From assembly GCA_021824175.1 (NCBI GenBank), contig JAKALP010000008.1:62001-126000 (forward strand): 64,000 nt of DNA, given 5' to 3'. Both the position numbers and the translations under genes were made by a program. The first letter of the stretch is position 1, and each line of letters begins with the position of its first letter. The notes below the pieces were generated by a model. It saw only the letters and a program-made list of their open reading frames with translations, was not told where the DNA came from and did not search any database. Of this stretch, positions 26,483 to 35,603 are shown one piece after another. Origin of the DNA: Deltaproteobacteria bacterium (GTDB taxonomy: Bacteria > Desulfobacterota > Desulfobacteria > Desulfobacterales > Desulfosarcinaceae).

Positions 26483-27616
26483 ATGACCCGACGCGCTCTT
26501 TTCTTCATGCGACTGCGCGGCTTTCTGCGCAAGGAGATGCTGCAAATCTACCGCGACCCCAGCAGCATTGCCCTGGCCATCGTGCTGCCCATGGTGTTGC
26601 TGTTTATCTTCGGCTACGGAGTATCCCTGGATGCCGAAAACGTACCCATTGCCATGGTGCTGGATGACTCCGGTCCCGAAGCCCGCGACCTGGCGGCCCG
26701 TTTTGATTTATCCATTTACTTCCATGCCCATTATGCCAAATCGATCACCGAGGCGGAGCAATGGCTGACCCAGCGTCAAGTGGAAGGTATCGTACGCGTC
26801 CCCCAAGGATTCACCGCCGACTTGTATGGCGGCCGAACCGCCAAAGTTCAGGTGATTCTCAATGGCGTGGATGCCAATCGCGCCCGCCTGGTGCAAGGCT
26901 ACTCCCACGGCGTGCTTCAGAAATGGAGTGAGTTCCGCATTGCCAGGGGCCAATCGGCCCAGCATCCGGCCGTGACCGTGGCCCAGCGCGTCTGGTTCAA
27001 TGAGGCCAGTGTGAGTCGCAATTTTCTGATCCCCGGCCTGATTACCCTTATCATGACCTTGATCGGCACTCTGCTCACTGCCCTGGTGGTGGCCCGGGAG
27101 TGGGAACGGGGCACCATGGAGGCTATTCTAGTTACCCCCTTGCGCCGCATCGATCTGCTGCTGGGCAAAGTGCTTCCATACTATGTGCTGGGCATGATGG
27201 GTATGTTATTGTCCGTGGTGGTCGGCATTCTTTTATTCGGGGTGCCTTTCCGGGGCTCCATCAGCGCGCTTTTATTCTTAAGTTCGCTATTCCTGCTCTC
27301 CTCATTGGGATTTGGCCTTTTTATTTCTTCCATGATCCGGGTGCAGTTCGTGGCGGCCCAAGTTTCCATTGTAACCGGCTATCTTCCGGCGCTTTTTTTG
27401 TCCGGCTTGCTGTTTGATCTGGAGAGCACGCCGCGGTTCATTCAAATTTTCTCCTACATCATTCCAGCCAAGTACTTCGTGGCCATCAGCCACACTCTGT
27501 TCATGGCCGGCAATGTCTGGCCGGTGCTGTGGCCCAATGCCCTTGCCCTGGCCGGCATGGCCACGCTGTTTATCGCTCTGGCCTATCGTAAGATGGTCAA
27601 ACGGTTGGATTCCTGA
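26483..27616 (+). CDS. ybhS: ABC-2 type exporter permease, first subunit
   Basis: The 377-residue permease has one N-terminal helix (about 27-47), a large extracytoplasmic domain (to about 175) and five C-terminal helices, the ABC-2 membrane pattern. The motif RFLIPGLI-like NFLIPGLITLIMTLIG and the amphipathic REWERGTMEAILVTPL before the next helices are family hallmarks. ATG 26483 is chosen over the longer in-frame ORF from 26318, because upstream codons read through the palindrome and overlap the ATPase gene, and GGAAGA lies 7 bases before it. Confidence 0.88.
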   Translation: MTRRALFFMRLRGFLRKEMLQIYRDPSSIALAIVLPMVLLFIFGYGVSLDAENVPIAMVLDDSGPEARDLAARFDLSIYFHAHYAKSITEAEQWLTQRQVEGIVRVPQGFTADLYGGRTAKVQVILNGVDANRARLVQGYSHGVLQKWSEFRIARGQSAQHPAVTVAQRVWFNEASVSRNFLIPGLITLIMTLIGTLLTALVVAREWERGTMEAILVTPLRRIDLLLGKVLPYYVLGMMGMLLSVVVGILLFGVPFRGSISALLFLSSLFLLSSLGFGLFISSMIRVQFVAAQVSIVTGYLPALFLSGLLFDLESTPRFIQIFSYIIPAKYFVAISHTLFMAGNVWPVLWPNALALAGMATLFIALAYRKMVKRLDS

Positions 27617-27657
27617 AGGAATCAACAAATATTTTCCCACGATAAAAGAGAAGATCA

Positions 27658-28779
27658 ATGGTTTCGACATTACGACGCATTTGGGCTTTGATTCGCAAAG
27701 AGTTTACCGCCATTCTCAAAGACCCGCGCAGCCGGGTGGTTATCATTGGCCCACCCTTGATCCAGTTCATGATGTTCGGTTATGCCGCCACCTTCGATGT
27801 CAAAAATGTGCGCTATGCCGAATTCGATGAAGATCGCTCCGCCCTATCCCGGCAGCTGCTGGCCAGTCTGCGTGGTTCCGACAGTTTCACGCGCGTCAAA
27901 ACCCTGTTGTCCAATGAAGAGATCAATACCGTGATCGATCGCCAGCAAGCCCGACTGGTGGTGCACATCGGACCGACCTTCAGCCGCGACATCCAGAACG
28001 GGGTGCAGACCAATATTCAAGTACTGCTTGACGGCCGCAATTCCAATGTGGCCTTGATCGCCATGGGCTACATCGGCACCATTTTGGAGCAGTTCAACCG
28101 CGATTTGGCCGCGCGCGGCTTGAGCGGCCTGGGCGGCGGGGTCATCCTGGAAGAGCGGGCCTGGTATAATGACAATCTCCAAAGCCGCTGGTTCATGATC
28201 TCGGGATTGGGCGGCGTGGTCAGCATGGTGGTGGTGATGATTCTCACCAGCCTTTCGGTGGCGCGCGAGCGCGAGTTCGGCACCTTTGATCAATTGCTGG
28301 TGGCCCCTTTCCGGCCGGGCGAAATCCTCATCGGCAAATCCGTACCGGGCATGCTCTTTGGCCTCGTGGATGCACTGATCTTTTCCGCCGGGGCGGTCCT
28401 CTGGTTCGAAATTCCTTTCCGGGGCACCCTCGGCGCGCTCGTGATCTCCCTGGCCTGCTTTATTCTGACCATCGTGGGCGTGGGATTGCTGGTGTCCTCG
28501 CTCTCCACGACCATGCAGCAAGCCTTGCTGGGCTCCTTTATCTTCATGATGCCGGGCATCATTCTTTCAGGCTTTACCACCCCCATCCAGAACATGCCTC
28601 ACTGGCTTCAAGTTGGAACGTTGATCAATCCCATCCGGTACGTCATTCAAGCGTTGCGGGAAGTCTTCCTGGAAGGCGCCGACTTGGTAAGGGTTTGGCC
28701 CCAGCTCTGGCCTTTGCTCCTTATTGCCTGCGTGACCCTGCCGGCCTCGGCTTGGATGTTCCGGCACCGGTCACAGTGA
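27658..28779 (+). CDS. ybhR: ABC-2 type exporter permease, second subunit
   Basis: The 373-residue protein is a paralogue of the preceding permease: an N-terminal helix, an extracytoplasmic domain of about 140 residues and five C-terminal helices. The conserved VAREREFGTFDQLLVAPF and PIQNMPHWLQ segments mark the YhhJ/YbhR family. The two permeases probably form a heterodimer driven by the fused ATPase. It starts 41 bases after ybhS and ends the operon. An inverted repeat that could terminate transcription follows. Confidence 0.88.
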   Translation: MVSTLRRIWALIRKEFTAILKDPRSRVVIIGPPLIQFMMFGYAATFDVKNVRYAEFDEDRSALSRQLLASLRGSDSFTRVKTLLSNEEINTVIDRQQARLVVHIGPTFSRDIQNGVQTNIQVLLDGRNSNVALIAMGYIGTILEQFNRDLAARGLSGLGGGVILEERAWYNDNLQSRWFMISGLGGVVSMVVVMILTSLSVAREREFGTFDQLLVAPFRPGEILIGKSVPGMLFGLVDALIFSAGAVLWFEIPFRGTLGALVISLACFILTIVGVGLLVSSLSTTMQQALLGSFIFMMPGIILSGFTTPIQNMPHWLQVGTLINPIRYVIQALREVFLEGADLVRVWPQLWPLLLIACVTLPASAWMFRHRSQ

Positions 28780-28853
28780 TTCGTGATTCGTTGATTGGTC
28801 GATTCGTTTATTCGTGAAAGAAATTTGACTAAACCTTAAAAAGTCCTCGAGCC

Positions 28854-28921
28854 GTCACCCCCGCGAAGGCGGGGGTCCAGAATTGCATGATTTACTGGTT
28901 CCCCGCCTGCGCGGGGATGAC
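28854..28921. repeat. Paired hairpin repeat, CCCGCGAAGGCGGG type
   Basis: Two 27-base half elements (28854-28880 and 28895-28921) are inverted copies of each other, and each contains its own GC-rich stem (CCCCCGC..GCGGGGG and TCCCCGC..GCGGGGA). This is a widespread REP-like intergenic palindrome class. A single degenerate half may exist near 50430. The remainder of 28780-29098 shows no gene; AT-rich sequence after 29000 should contain the dnaK promoter but no clear heat-shock element was found. Confidence 0.85.
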
Positions 28922-29098
28922 ATTAAGGGGCATCGTGCTACTTTTTACGGTTCCATCAAATTTGGTCTCCTTCCAAAAAATCTCGCCTGGCTATTTACAA
29001 GAAAGCCAATTGCATTACTTTTTAGTAACTTTAAAATTGATAATGCACTTATTCATCACAAGGTGTTTTATATGAATAGGCGCGGAAGGAGAATGAAC

Positions 29099-31012
29099 AT
29101 GAAAAAGATCATTGGAATCGATTTGGGAACCACTAACTCATGCGTGGCCATTATGGAAAACGGCGAGGCCAAGGTGATCACCAACGCCGAAGGCGGCCGC
29201 ACCACGCCATCCATTTATGCGGTCACCAATAGCGGTGAGCGGTTGGTGGGCCAGATCGCCAAACGCCAGGCCATCACCAACCCCAAAAACACGGTATTTG
29301 GAGTTAAACGACTGATTGGGCGAAAATATGATTCACCCCAGGTACAAAAGGACAAGACCATTTTGCCGTACAAGATCGAGAAGGCTGCCAATGGGGACGC
29401 CCATATCAACCTGATGGGCAAGAACCTTAGCCCGGCGGAAATTTCAGCCCAGATTCTGGTGGCCATGCGCAAGGCGGCCGAGGATTACCTGGGAGAAAAA
29501 GTCACCGAGGCCGTGATCACGGTGCCGGCCTATTTCGATGACAGCCAGCGCCAGGCCACCAAGGATGCCGGCAAAATCGCGGGGCTCAATGTCCAACGCA
29601 TCATCAACGAACCCACGGCTGCGTCACTGGCTTTTGGCCTGGACAAACGCACCGAAGGCAAAATCGCGGTGTTTGACCTGGGCGGCGGCACCTTTGATAT
29701 TTCCATTCTGGAGATCGGCGACGGCGTGTTTGAAGTCAAGTCCACCAACGGCGATACCCATCTGGGCGGCGAAGATTTTGACCTGAAACTCATCGACTAC
29801 CTGGCTGACCAGTTTAAAAAGGATCAAGGGGTGGATCTGCGCAAGGACCCCATGGCCCTGCAGCGCCTTAAAGAGGCGGCCGAAAAAGCCAAGATGGAGC
29901 TTTCCGCCACCTTGGAGACCGAAATCAATCTGCCCTTTATTACCGCGGACAGCTCCGGTCCCAAGCACATGAATCTCAAGATTTCCCGCAGCCGTCTGGA
30001 AGGGCTTGTGGCTGATCTGCTCGACAAACTGGAAGGCCCCTGCCGCACGGCTCTGAAGGATTCTGGTCTGCGCGCCGATCAGATCGATGAAGTAATTCTA
30101 GTGGGTGGCATGACCCGCATGCCGGCCGTGCAGGAACGCGTGCGTAAGATCTTCGGGCGTGAGCCCAACAAGAGCGTCAACCCAGATGAAGTGGTGGCCA
30201 TGGGCGCGGCCATTCAAGGCGCGGTGCTCAAGGGAGATCTGAAAGATGTATTGCTGCTGGATGTGACCCCGCTGTCGCTGGGCATCGAAACCCTGGGCGG
30301 CGTCATGACGCGTTTGATCGAGAAGAATACCACTATTCCCGCGAAGAAGAGCCAGCTCTTCTCCACGGCGGCCGACAATCAGCCGGCCGTCACGGTCCAT
30401 GTGCTTCAGGGCGAGCGGGAGATGGCCACGGACAACAAAACCCTGGGCCGCTTCGAGCTGACGGGTATTGCGCCCGCGCCGCGCGGCACGCCCCAGATCG
30501 AGGTGACCTTTGATATCGACGCTAACGGCATTGTCAATGTGTCGGCCGTGGACAAGGCCACCGGCAAGGCCCAATCCATCAAGATCACGGCCTCCAGCGG
30601 TCTGACCAAGGAAGAGATCGACCGACTGGTCAAGGATGCCCAGATGCATGCCTCCGAGGACCAGAAGAAGAAAGAACTGGTGGAAGCCCGCAATGCGGCC
30701 GATGCCCAGATCTACTCGGTGGAGAAATCTCTGGCCGAAATGGGCGGCAAGCTCGATCCCACCAGCCGCGCACAGGCCGAACAGGCCGTGGCTGATCTGA
30801 AGCAGGCCATGACCGGCGAGGACGCGGCCGCCATCCGGACCAAGAGCGAGCAGTTGACCCATATCGCGCACTCCATGGCCCAGGCGGCTTACAGCCAAAA
30901 CGGCCAGGGAAGTAGTGCCGGTCCGCGGGGGGGAGCCACTGGAAATAGTTCAACGCGCGGCCGTTCCAACGACGATGATGTGGTGGATGCCGATTTCGAA
31001 GAAGTAGCGTGA
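29099..31012 (+). CDS. dnaK: Chaperone DnaK (Hsp70)
   Basis: This is an ATP-dependent protein-folding chaperone. At 637 residues it matches the normal bacterial length. [13 protein letters not shown] opens the actin-like ATPase, followed by the [25 protein letters not shown] and [13 protein letters not shown] motifs, the [17 protein letters not shown] linker, the substrate-binding domain and a helical lid ending in [12 protein letters not shown]. The start at 29099 has AAGGAG 7 bases upstream; the ATG at 29093 would leave only one base. grpE and dnaJ, commonly neighbours, are absent, so this copy is isolated. Confidence 0.97.
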   Translation: MKKIIGIDLGTTNSCVAIMENGEAKVITNAEGGRTTPSIYAVTNSGERLVGQIAKRQAITNPKNTVFGVKRLIGRKYDSPQVQKDKTILPYKIEKAANGDAHINLMGKNLSPAEISAQILVAMRKAAEDYLGEKVTEAVITVPAYFDDSQRQATKDAGKIAGLNVQRIINEPTAASLAFGLDKRTEGKIAVFDLGGGTFDISILEIGDGVFEVKSTNGDTHLGGEDFDLKLIDYLADQFKKDQGVDLRKDPMALQRLKEAAEKAKMELSATLETEINLPFITADSSGPKHMNLKISRSRLEGLVADLLDKLEGPCRTALKDSGLRADQIDEVILVGGMTRMPAVQERVRKIFGREPNKSVNPDEVVAMGAAIQGAVLKGDLKDVLLLDVTPLSLGIETLGGVMTRLIEKNTTIPAKKSQLFSTAADNQPAVTVHVLQGEREMATDNKTLGRFELTGIAPAPRGTPQIEVTFDIDANGIVNVSAVDKATGKAQSIKITASSGLTKEEIDRLVKDAQMHASEDQKKKELVEARNAADAQIYSVEKSLAEMGGKLDPTSRAQAEQAVADLKQAMTGEDAAAIRTKSEQLTHIAHSMAQAAYSQNGQGSSAGPRGGATGNSSTRGRSNDDDVVDADFEEVA

Positions 31013-31046
31013 CGTTGAATGATTGTAGTGTGAGTTGAATCGGAAG

Positions 31047-31075
31047 CAAGCCAACCCCCTTGTGGAGTTGGCTTG
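31047..31075 (+). terminator. Probable terminator of dnaK
   Basis: A 9-bp stem CAAGCCAAC (31047-31055) / GTTGGCTTG (31067-31075) is followed by TTTCATAT, a short U-rich tail, 35 bases after the dnaK stop. Confidence 0.6.
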
Positions 31076-31108
31076 TTTCATATATGCGATGGCAGCGGTA
31101 ATTGACTT

Positions 31109-31250
31109 CAAGCTATCTCAAAATAAAAATTTTGGTTCAAAATCCAGGCCGAGGCAAATATTAAACCAGAGACATACCAAAGTATTTCGAGGATTTAAAA
31201 TTTACCGCCAACAAAGAGTCTGTGCCAAAAGATTATTTTGAGATAGCTTG
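31109..31250. mobile_element. 142-bp element with 18-bp perfect terminal inverted repeats (MITE-like)
   Basis: CAAGCTATCTCAAAATAA (31109-31126) is repeated in exact inverse at 31233-31250. The AT-rich interior contains copy B of the dispersed repeat also seen at 1750-1808. No target-site duplication is obvious. It lies between dnaK and a glycosyltransferase gene and codes for nothing. Confidence 0.55.
31151..31209 (+). repeat. Dispersed intergenic repeat, copy B
   Basis: The block shares ordered landmarks (GCAAA, AGACAT, AGTATTTCGAG, TTAAAATTT) with copy A at 1750-1808 in the opposite orientation. It lies inside the terminal inverted repeats of the 31109-31250 element. Confidence 0.6.
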
Positions 31251-31278
31251 TAATAGGTGGCTTGAGGTCCAAAAACGT

Positions 31279-32790
31279 ATGCCGTCCAACGAGCGTTCTA
31301 TCCCTTCCGTTTCCCGGGTGCATTCCGTATTTAATAATGAACATGTTTCTTTATTGGAGCGGCTGCGCCGCTGGCCTTTTCTTGAGCCGGATTGTACGCA
31401 ACGCCGGGCCGGACTCGATCAATGGCGGCAGCAAGTCTCCCAACGCCGCGCGGACGGCGCTCCCCGCCGGGTGCTCTTTGTCCACGGTCAGCTTCCCGGC
31501 GAGACCGGCTCGGGAGTCTACCTGCAGCAAATCGCGGCTGAAGCCATCCGCCGGGGCATTGATCTTTATCTGCTCTCCGCCGGGTACCATCCGCTGAATT
31601 CCAAAGACATCCCCAATGTGCCGGTTGAGCGCATCTTCACCTGTTTATTTACGCCGCCGGGGCAGGTCCCGCTTCCGGGCGCCGTGAAGACACCCATTTC
31701 CGGCATGTCGGTGGTCATGCCCTATCCGGTGCTGGCTTTCCGCGACCGCACGGATGAAGAGTTGCTCGACTGGCTGATGGTGTTCGGTCGACATATCGAG
31801 ACGCTGGTGGCCCAACTCCAGCCCGACGTGATTCATGTGGATCATCTGTGGTTCTTAAACGGTCTGGCGCGCCTGGTAGCCCCATGGATACCTTTGGTGG
31901 CATCCTGTCACGGCACGGCTTTTAAACTGATTCTCGATGCGCCCCGGTTTGGCGAACTGGTGGCGCCGTGCGTGGCCAGCGCGGATCATGTGTGCGCCAT
32001 CTCGCCCCAAACGTTGCGCGAATGCATCGAAACCTTCGGCGTACCTGAAGATTGCATCACCATCGAAGGGTACGGCTTTGAGCCGGAATTATTTCATTAC
32101 CGGTCCGTGGATCGCGGCGCCGCGTTGAAAAATGCGTTCGACGTTGATCTCCAGATTGATGGGCTTCTCGCTGTGGCCGTAGGGAAATTCGTGGATTGGA
32201 AAGGGTTTAAGGAGCTGGCTCTGGCCATCGGACACTTGCGCCAAAAAGGGGTTCCGATCACCGGCATCATCGTGGGGGAGGGGGATCGTGAGAGCCGGTC
32301 GGACCTCGAATACTTTATCCATCAGCACGGTTTGGCTGATTATCTTCTGCTGCCGGGAAAGGTCGAACGGTCCCTGTTGCCGGATATCTACCGGGCCGCG
32401 GACATCTATATTTTACCCTCCCATGTGGAACCTTACGGTATGGTGCTGATGGAGGCCTTGGCCTGCGGCTCGCCGGCCGTATGCGCCATGGCTGGCGGGC
32501 CACCCTCCTTTGTGCCCGCGGCCCTGCGGGAAGAGAGTCTTGTTATCATGGTGGACGCCGTCCAGATGACCGCGGACGGCCACGCAGTGGCCGAAGATCG
32601 CACGCCCTATGCCCTTCGCCTGGCCCAGGGCATGGAGGCAGTGCTCTTCAAGAAAATCCTTCCCCTGCAACGACAGCGCATCGCCGAAGCCATGCTCCCG
32701 CTGAGCTGGGGGCGCCTGGTGGACAACCTCGGGGTAATTTACGATCGTTTGATCACAAAAGCTTTAAGTGCAGAGCATCTCAGCCCTTAA
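31279..32790 (+). CDS. GT4-family glycosyltransferase
   Basis: The 503-residue protein has a GT-B fold. The N-terminal domain holds VLFVHGQLPGETGSGVYLQQIA, a Gly-rich acceptor-side loop, and the C-terminal domain has VGKFVDWKGFKELA, a sugar-nucleotide-binding RxxxxKG-like segment, and the E-x7-E motif region (HVEPYGMVLMEALACGSP). Donor and acceptor are unknown. Its place next to the glucosylglycerate genes suggests a hexose transfer in the same locus, but the link is positional only. The first ORF codon (GTG 31222) lies within the MITE-like element, so ATG 31279 is preferred, with GAGG upstream. Confidence 0.75.
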   Translation: MPSNERSIPSVSRVHSVFNNEHVSLLERLRRWPFLEPDCTQRRAGLDQWRQQVSQRRADGAPRRVLFVHGQLPGETGSGVYLQQIAAEAIRRGIDLYLLSAGYHPLNSKDIPNVPVERIFTCLFTPPGQVPLPGAVKTPISGMSVVMPYPVLAFRDRTDEELLDWLMVFGRHIETLVAQLQPDVIHVDHLWFLNGLARLVAPWIPLVASCHGTAFKLILDAPRFGELVAPCVASADHVCAISPQTLRECIETFGVPEDCITIEGYGFEPELFHYRSVDRGAALKNAFDVDLQIDGLLAVAVGKFVDWKGFKELALAIGHLRQKGVPITGIIVGEGDRESRSDLEYFIHQHGLADYLLLPGKVERSLLPDIYRAADIYILPSHVEPYGMVLMEALACGSPAVCAMAGGPPSFVPAALREESLVIMVDAVQMTADGHAVAEDRTPYALRLAQGMEAVLFKKILPLQRQRIAEAMLPLSWGRLVDNLGVIYDRLITKALSAEHLSP

Positions 32791-32813
32791 GTTATTCTCC
32801 CCACGTTCGATAT
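32787..32813 (+). promoter_or_regulatory. Candidate sigma-28 promoter
   Basis: TTAAGTTA (32787-32794), 11 bases and TTCGATAT (32806-32813) match the sigma-28 consensus at 11 of 16 positions, including the CGATA core and the correct spacing. It would start transcription about 97 bases before the 270-residue gene. Confidence 0.4.
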
Positions 32814-32916
32814 CTATGAATAGGATCAAGGCGACGGCGGAATTCTTCCCCAGCTTCCAAGCCAAACAACCACCGCCCCGTTGGCATCCAGAGACTATTC
32901 AAAGGGAGAGACCATT

Positions 32917-33729
32917 ATGGAAACCAATATTTCCAACAATTTATCGAGTTCAACGCCGTACATGGGGCAGGACCTTCGTTCCCTGCAGGCCGAGCGCGCC
33001 GCCGTGGCGGCCGTCAGCACCAGCAAGAGCATGGATGTACAACTGGTTACCGCCGAGGGCGATAAGGTGACGATTTCTTTGGATGCCAAGGCCGCATCCA
33101 TGTATGGAGTTTTTGAATCAGCTGGAATGCAAACCGATAAGGATTCGGCTCAAGTAGGGTATCAGAAGACCCAGATTGGCGCCTCAAGCTATGAGCGAGA
33201 AATGACCTTTACGGTGGAAGGCGACCTCAACGATCAGGAAAAGAAGGATATCCAAAAAGCGCTAAAAACCTTGAACCGCATGATGAAAGGTCTGGTTCAC
33301 GGCGATTTCAAATCCATGCTGGGCAAGGCGGAAAAGCTCAAGGGGTTGGAGAGCATCACCTCCATTGACGCCCAGATGTCCTATGCGCGCACCGTGGTGG
33401 TAGCCCAACAGGCCGCGGTCTCCGCCCAGACAGGGTCAGCACCCGCAATCACTAAACCGGCCGATCAGAATGCCCAAGTGACGGCGACCCAACCGTCATC
33501 GCCAGTGCTGGAATTGGCCCAGAAGGCCGACCAGGTGGCCGATACTACGGCCAAAGAGGTCCAGAAAACCCAGACTCCCATGGAACGCATAATGGCCTTC
33601 TTTGACAAAATGCTGGACGATTATCGCCAACAAGCCGCCCAGCTTGATCCCAATGGGGCTAAACTCGTTGACCGGGTGGCCCAACAGCTGCGCGCTGCCC
33701 TGGAGCAGTTCAACAAGCAATCCCAATAG
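32917..33729 (+). CDS. Conserved-looking hypothetical protein, possibly of the flagellar regulon
   Basis: I do not recognise a family for this 270-residue protein. It has no signal peptide or membrane segment. Residues 1-45 are Ser/Ala rich, 45-75 form a short beta region (DVQLVTAEGDKVTISLDAKA), and 95-145 contain YEREMTFTVEGDLNDQEKK followed by helices. An Ala/Gln/Thr-rich linker (160-205) leads to a C-terminal amphipathic helix region. ATG 32917 has GGGAGA upstream; the longer ORF from 32881 lacks a site. A candidate sigma-28 promoter lies upstream, and a strong terminator follows, so it is a single-gene unit. An export-substrate or motility role is only a suggestion. Confidence 0.6.
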   Translation: METNISNNLSSSTPYMGQDLRSLQAERAAVAAVSTSKSMDVQLVTAEGDKVTISLDAKAASMYGVFESAGMQTDKDSAQVGYQKTQIGASSYEREMTFTVEGDLNDQEKKDIQKALKTLNRMMKGLVHGDFKSMLGKAEKLKGLESITSIDAQMSYARTVVVAQQAAVSAQTGSAPAITKPADQNAQVTATQPSSPVLELAQKADQVADTTAKEVQKTQTPMERIMAFFDKMLDDYRQQAAQLDPNGAKLVDRVAQQLRAALEQFNKQSQ

Positions 33730-33780
33730 GGCTTGGGTCACTGCCGCCCCATTCTCCTGCAAGAACAAATAAGCCAGAGT

Positions 33781-33811
33781 AAACGCCCCCAAATCCAGGG
33801 GGCGTTTTTTT
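33781..33811 (+). terminator. Rho-independent terminator
   Basis: A 10-bp perfect stem AAACGCCCCC / GGGGGCGTTT with a 7-base loop ends in seven T's. It lies 51 bases after the 270-residue gene. Confidence 0.92.
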
Positions 33812-33920
33812 GTCCTTGAGCAGGACAATTTTGGATCATTGCCCTCCTGCCTGATTCGAGCTATCCTGAAATTAACTTCTTTTAAGTAAGCCAGCGACAG
33901 CAGCGATTGGCGGAATCGGC

Positions 33921-35603
33921 ATGCAATCCATTTTAAATCGGATTTATGGCCCACTGCGGGGTGCCGAGGCCCTGGGGCGGATTTCAGCCCTGATGGAGGG
34001 ATTTTCAATTAATGCTCCGCCCGCGCAAGATAAATTCTTCACCGAGACGGATGCCATTCTGATTTCCTATGGCGATACCTTGCTAAGCCCAGGGCAACCG
34101 CCGCTGCAAACCCTGCGCGGCTTTGCCGAGAAGTATTTTAAGGATATCTTTTCCACCCTTCACATCCTGCCCTTTTTCCCGTTCTCTTCGGACGATGGTT
34201 TTTCAGTCACCGACTTTTTCGCCGTGCGCTCTGATTTAGGGTCATGGCCGGACATTGCTGCCCTGGCAAGGGATTTCAAGCTGATGGTTGATCTGGTCGC
34301 CAACCACATTTCCGCCCAGAGCCAATGGTTTGCTGATTACCTGGAAGAGAAACATGGTTTCCGGGAACTGGCCATTGAGGTTGATCCATCAGAAGATCTC
34401 TCCAGCGTCACTCGCCCCCGGCCATGGCCATTGCTGACGCCATATGACAAACCATCGGGTCGCCGCGTGCATCTATGGACCACCTTCAGCGCCGACCAGA
34501 TCGATTTGAACTACCGCAGCCTCGATGTGCTGGAGCACATGGTGCGCGTATTGCTGTTTTACGTGGCCCATGGCGCGGGCCTTATCCGGCTGGACGCCAT
34601 TGCCTATTTATGGAAGCAGATCGGCACAGCCTGCATCCATCTGCCCCAGACCCATGATATGGTGCGGTTGTTTCGCAAGATCCTCGACCACCTGGCGCCC
34701 CATGTGATGCTGGTGACGGAAACCAATGTGCCGCATCCGGAGAATATCAGTTATTTCGGCGATGGGCAGGACGAGGCCCAGATGGTGTATAACTTCACCC
34801 TCGGCCCCTTGTTGTTGCATGCGTTGACTACCGGCAGTACTTCAGAACTGCGCCAATGGGCCGGGTCGCTGAAACCGATGTCGACCCGGACCACCTTCAT
34901 GAATTTTACGGCTTCCCATGACGGGATTGGGGTGAGGCCCCTGGAGGGCATTTTGTCTGCTTCCCAAATCCAGTCATTGGTGGATCGGGCTAAGCAAAAT
35001 GGCGGCGCGGTATCAGAGAAGCAAAACAGCGATGGTTCCACCAGCCCCTACGAGTTGAATATTACTTACCTGGATGCGCTCAAAGATCCAAACGAATCCG
35101 AGGACCCGTTTCATATTCAGCGTTTTTTAATCTCCCAAGCCGCGGCCTTGGCGTTGCCCGGTGTTCCGGCCGTTTACATTCATAGTCTTTTAGGATCACG
35201 CAATTGGGCGGAAGGCGTGCGCCAAACCGGCCGGGCCCGAACCATCAACCGCCAACAGATGGATGCCAATGAAATCGGCCAACAATTGGAAGAAGAGCAA
35301 ACATTCCGGTCGCAGATATTTTATCCCTACCTGGAGATGCTCCGTGTTCGCGGCCGCCAGCCGGCCTTTCATCCTCTCGCCGCCATGCAAGTGCTTCACC
35401 TGGACGATCGCGTCTTAGCCATCAAGCGCCACTGCCCGCGTCAGACTATATTTGCCTTATTCAATTTCAGCGCGGATCAATTGAGCCTCACTCTTCCGGG
35501 AACGGAAGAAAAGATGGTTTGGACCGATCTTCTCAGCGGCCGAAGTTTCAACCCGCCACCAGCGGTCGAATTGAAGGCCTATCAAATCCTGTGGCTCGCC
35601 TAG
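33921..35603 (+). CDS. GH13_18 glycoside phosphorylase, probably glucosylglycerate phosphorylase
   Basis: The 560-residue protein belongs to the sucrose-phosphorylase subfamily of GH13. The (beta/alpha)8 catalytic residues are visible: nucleophile D225 in LIRLDAIAYLWK, acid/base E267 in LVTETNVPHPEN and stabiliser D334 in ASHDGIGVRP, with the early LHILPFFPFSSDDGFS motif. Members phosphorolyse sucrose, glucosylglycerol, or glucosylglycerate to glucose 1-phosphate. The choice of glucosylglycerate is inferred from the glucosyl-3-phosphoglycerate synthase encoded 5 kb away. The gene converges on the neighbouring glycosyltransferase gene, the two stop codons overlapping by 4 bases. Confidence 0.85.
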   Translation: MQSILNRIYGPLRGAEALGRISALMEGFSINAPPAQDKFFTETDAILISYGDTLLSPGQPPLQTLRGFAEKYFKDIFSTLHILPFFPFSSDDGFSVTDFFAVRSDLGSWPDIAALARDFKLMVDLVANHISAQSQWFADYLEEKHGFRELAIEVDPSEDLSSVTRPRPWPLLTPYDKPSGRRVHLWTTFSADQIDLNYRSLDVLEHMVRVLLFYVAHGAGLIRLDAIAYLWKQIGTACIHLPQTHDMVRLFRKILDHLAPHVMLVTETNVPHPENISYFGDGQDEAQMVYNFTLGPLLLHALTTGSTSELRQWAGSLKPMSTRTTFMNFTASHDGIGVRPLEGILSASQIQSLVDRAKQNGGAVSEKQNSDGSTSPYELNITYLDALKDPNESEDPFHIQRFLISQAAALALPGVPAVYIHSLLGSRNWAEGVRQTGRARTINRQQMDANEIGQQLEEEQTFRSQIFYPYLEMLRVRGRQPAFHPLAAMQVLHLDDRVLAIKRHCPRQTIFALFNFSADQLSLTLPGTEEKMVWTDLLSGRSFNPPPAVELKAYQILWLA

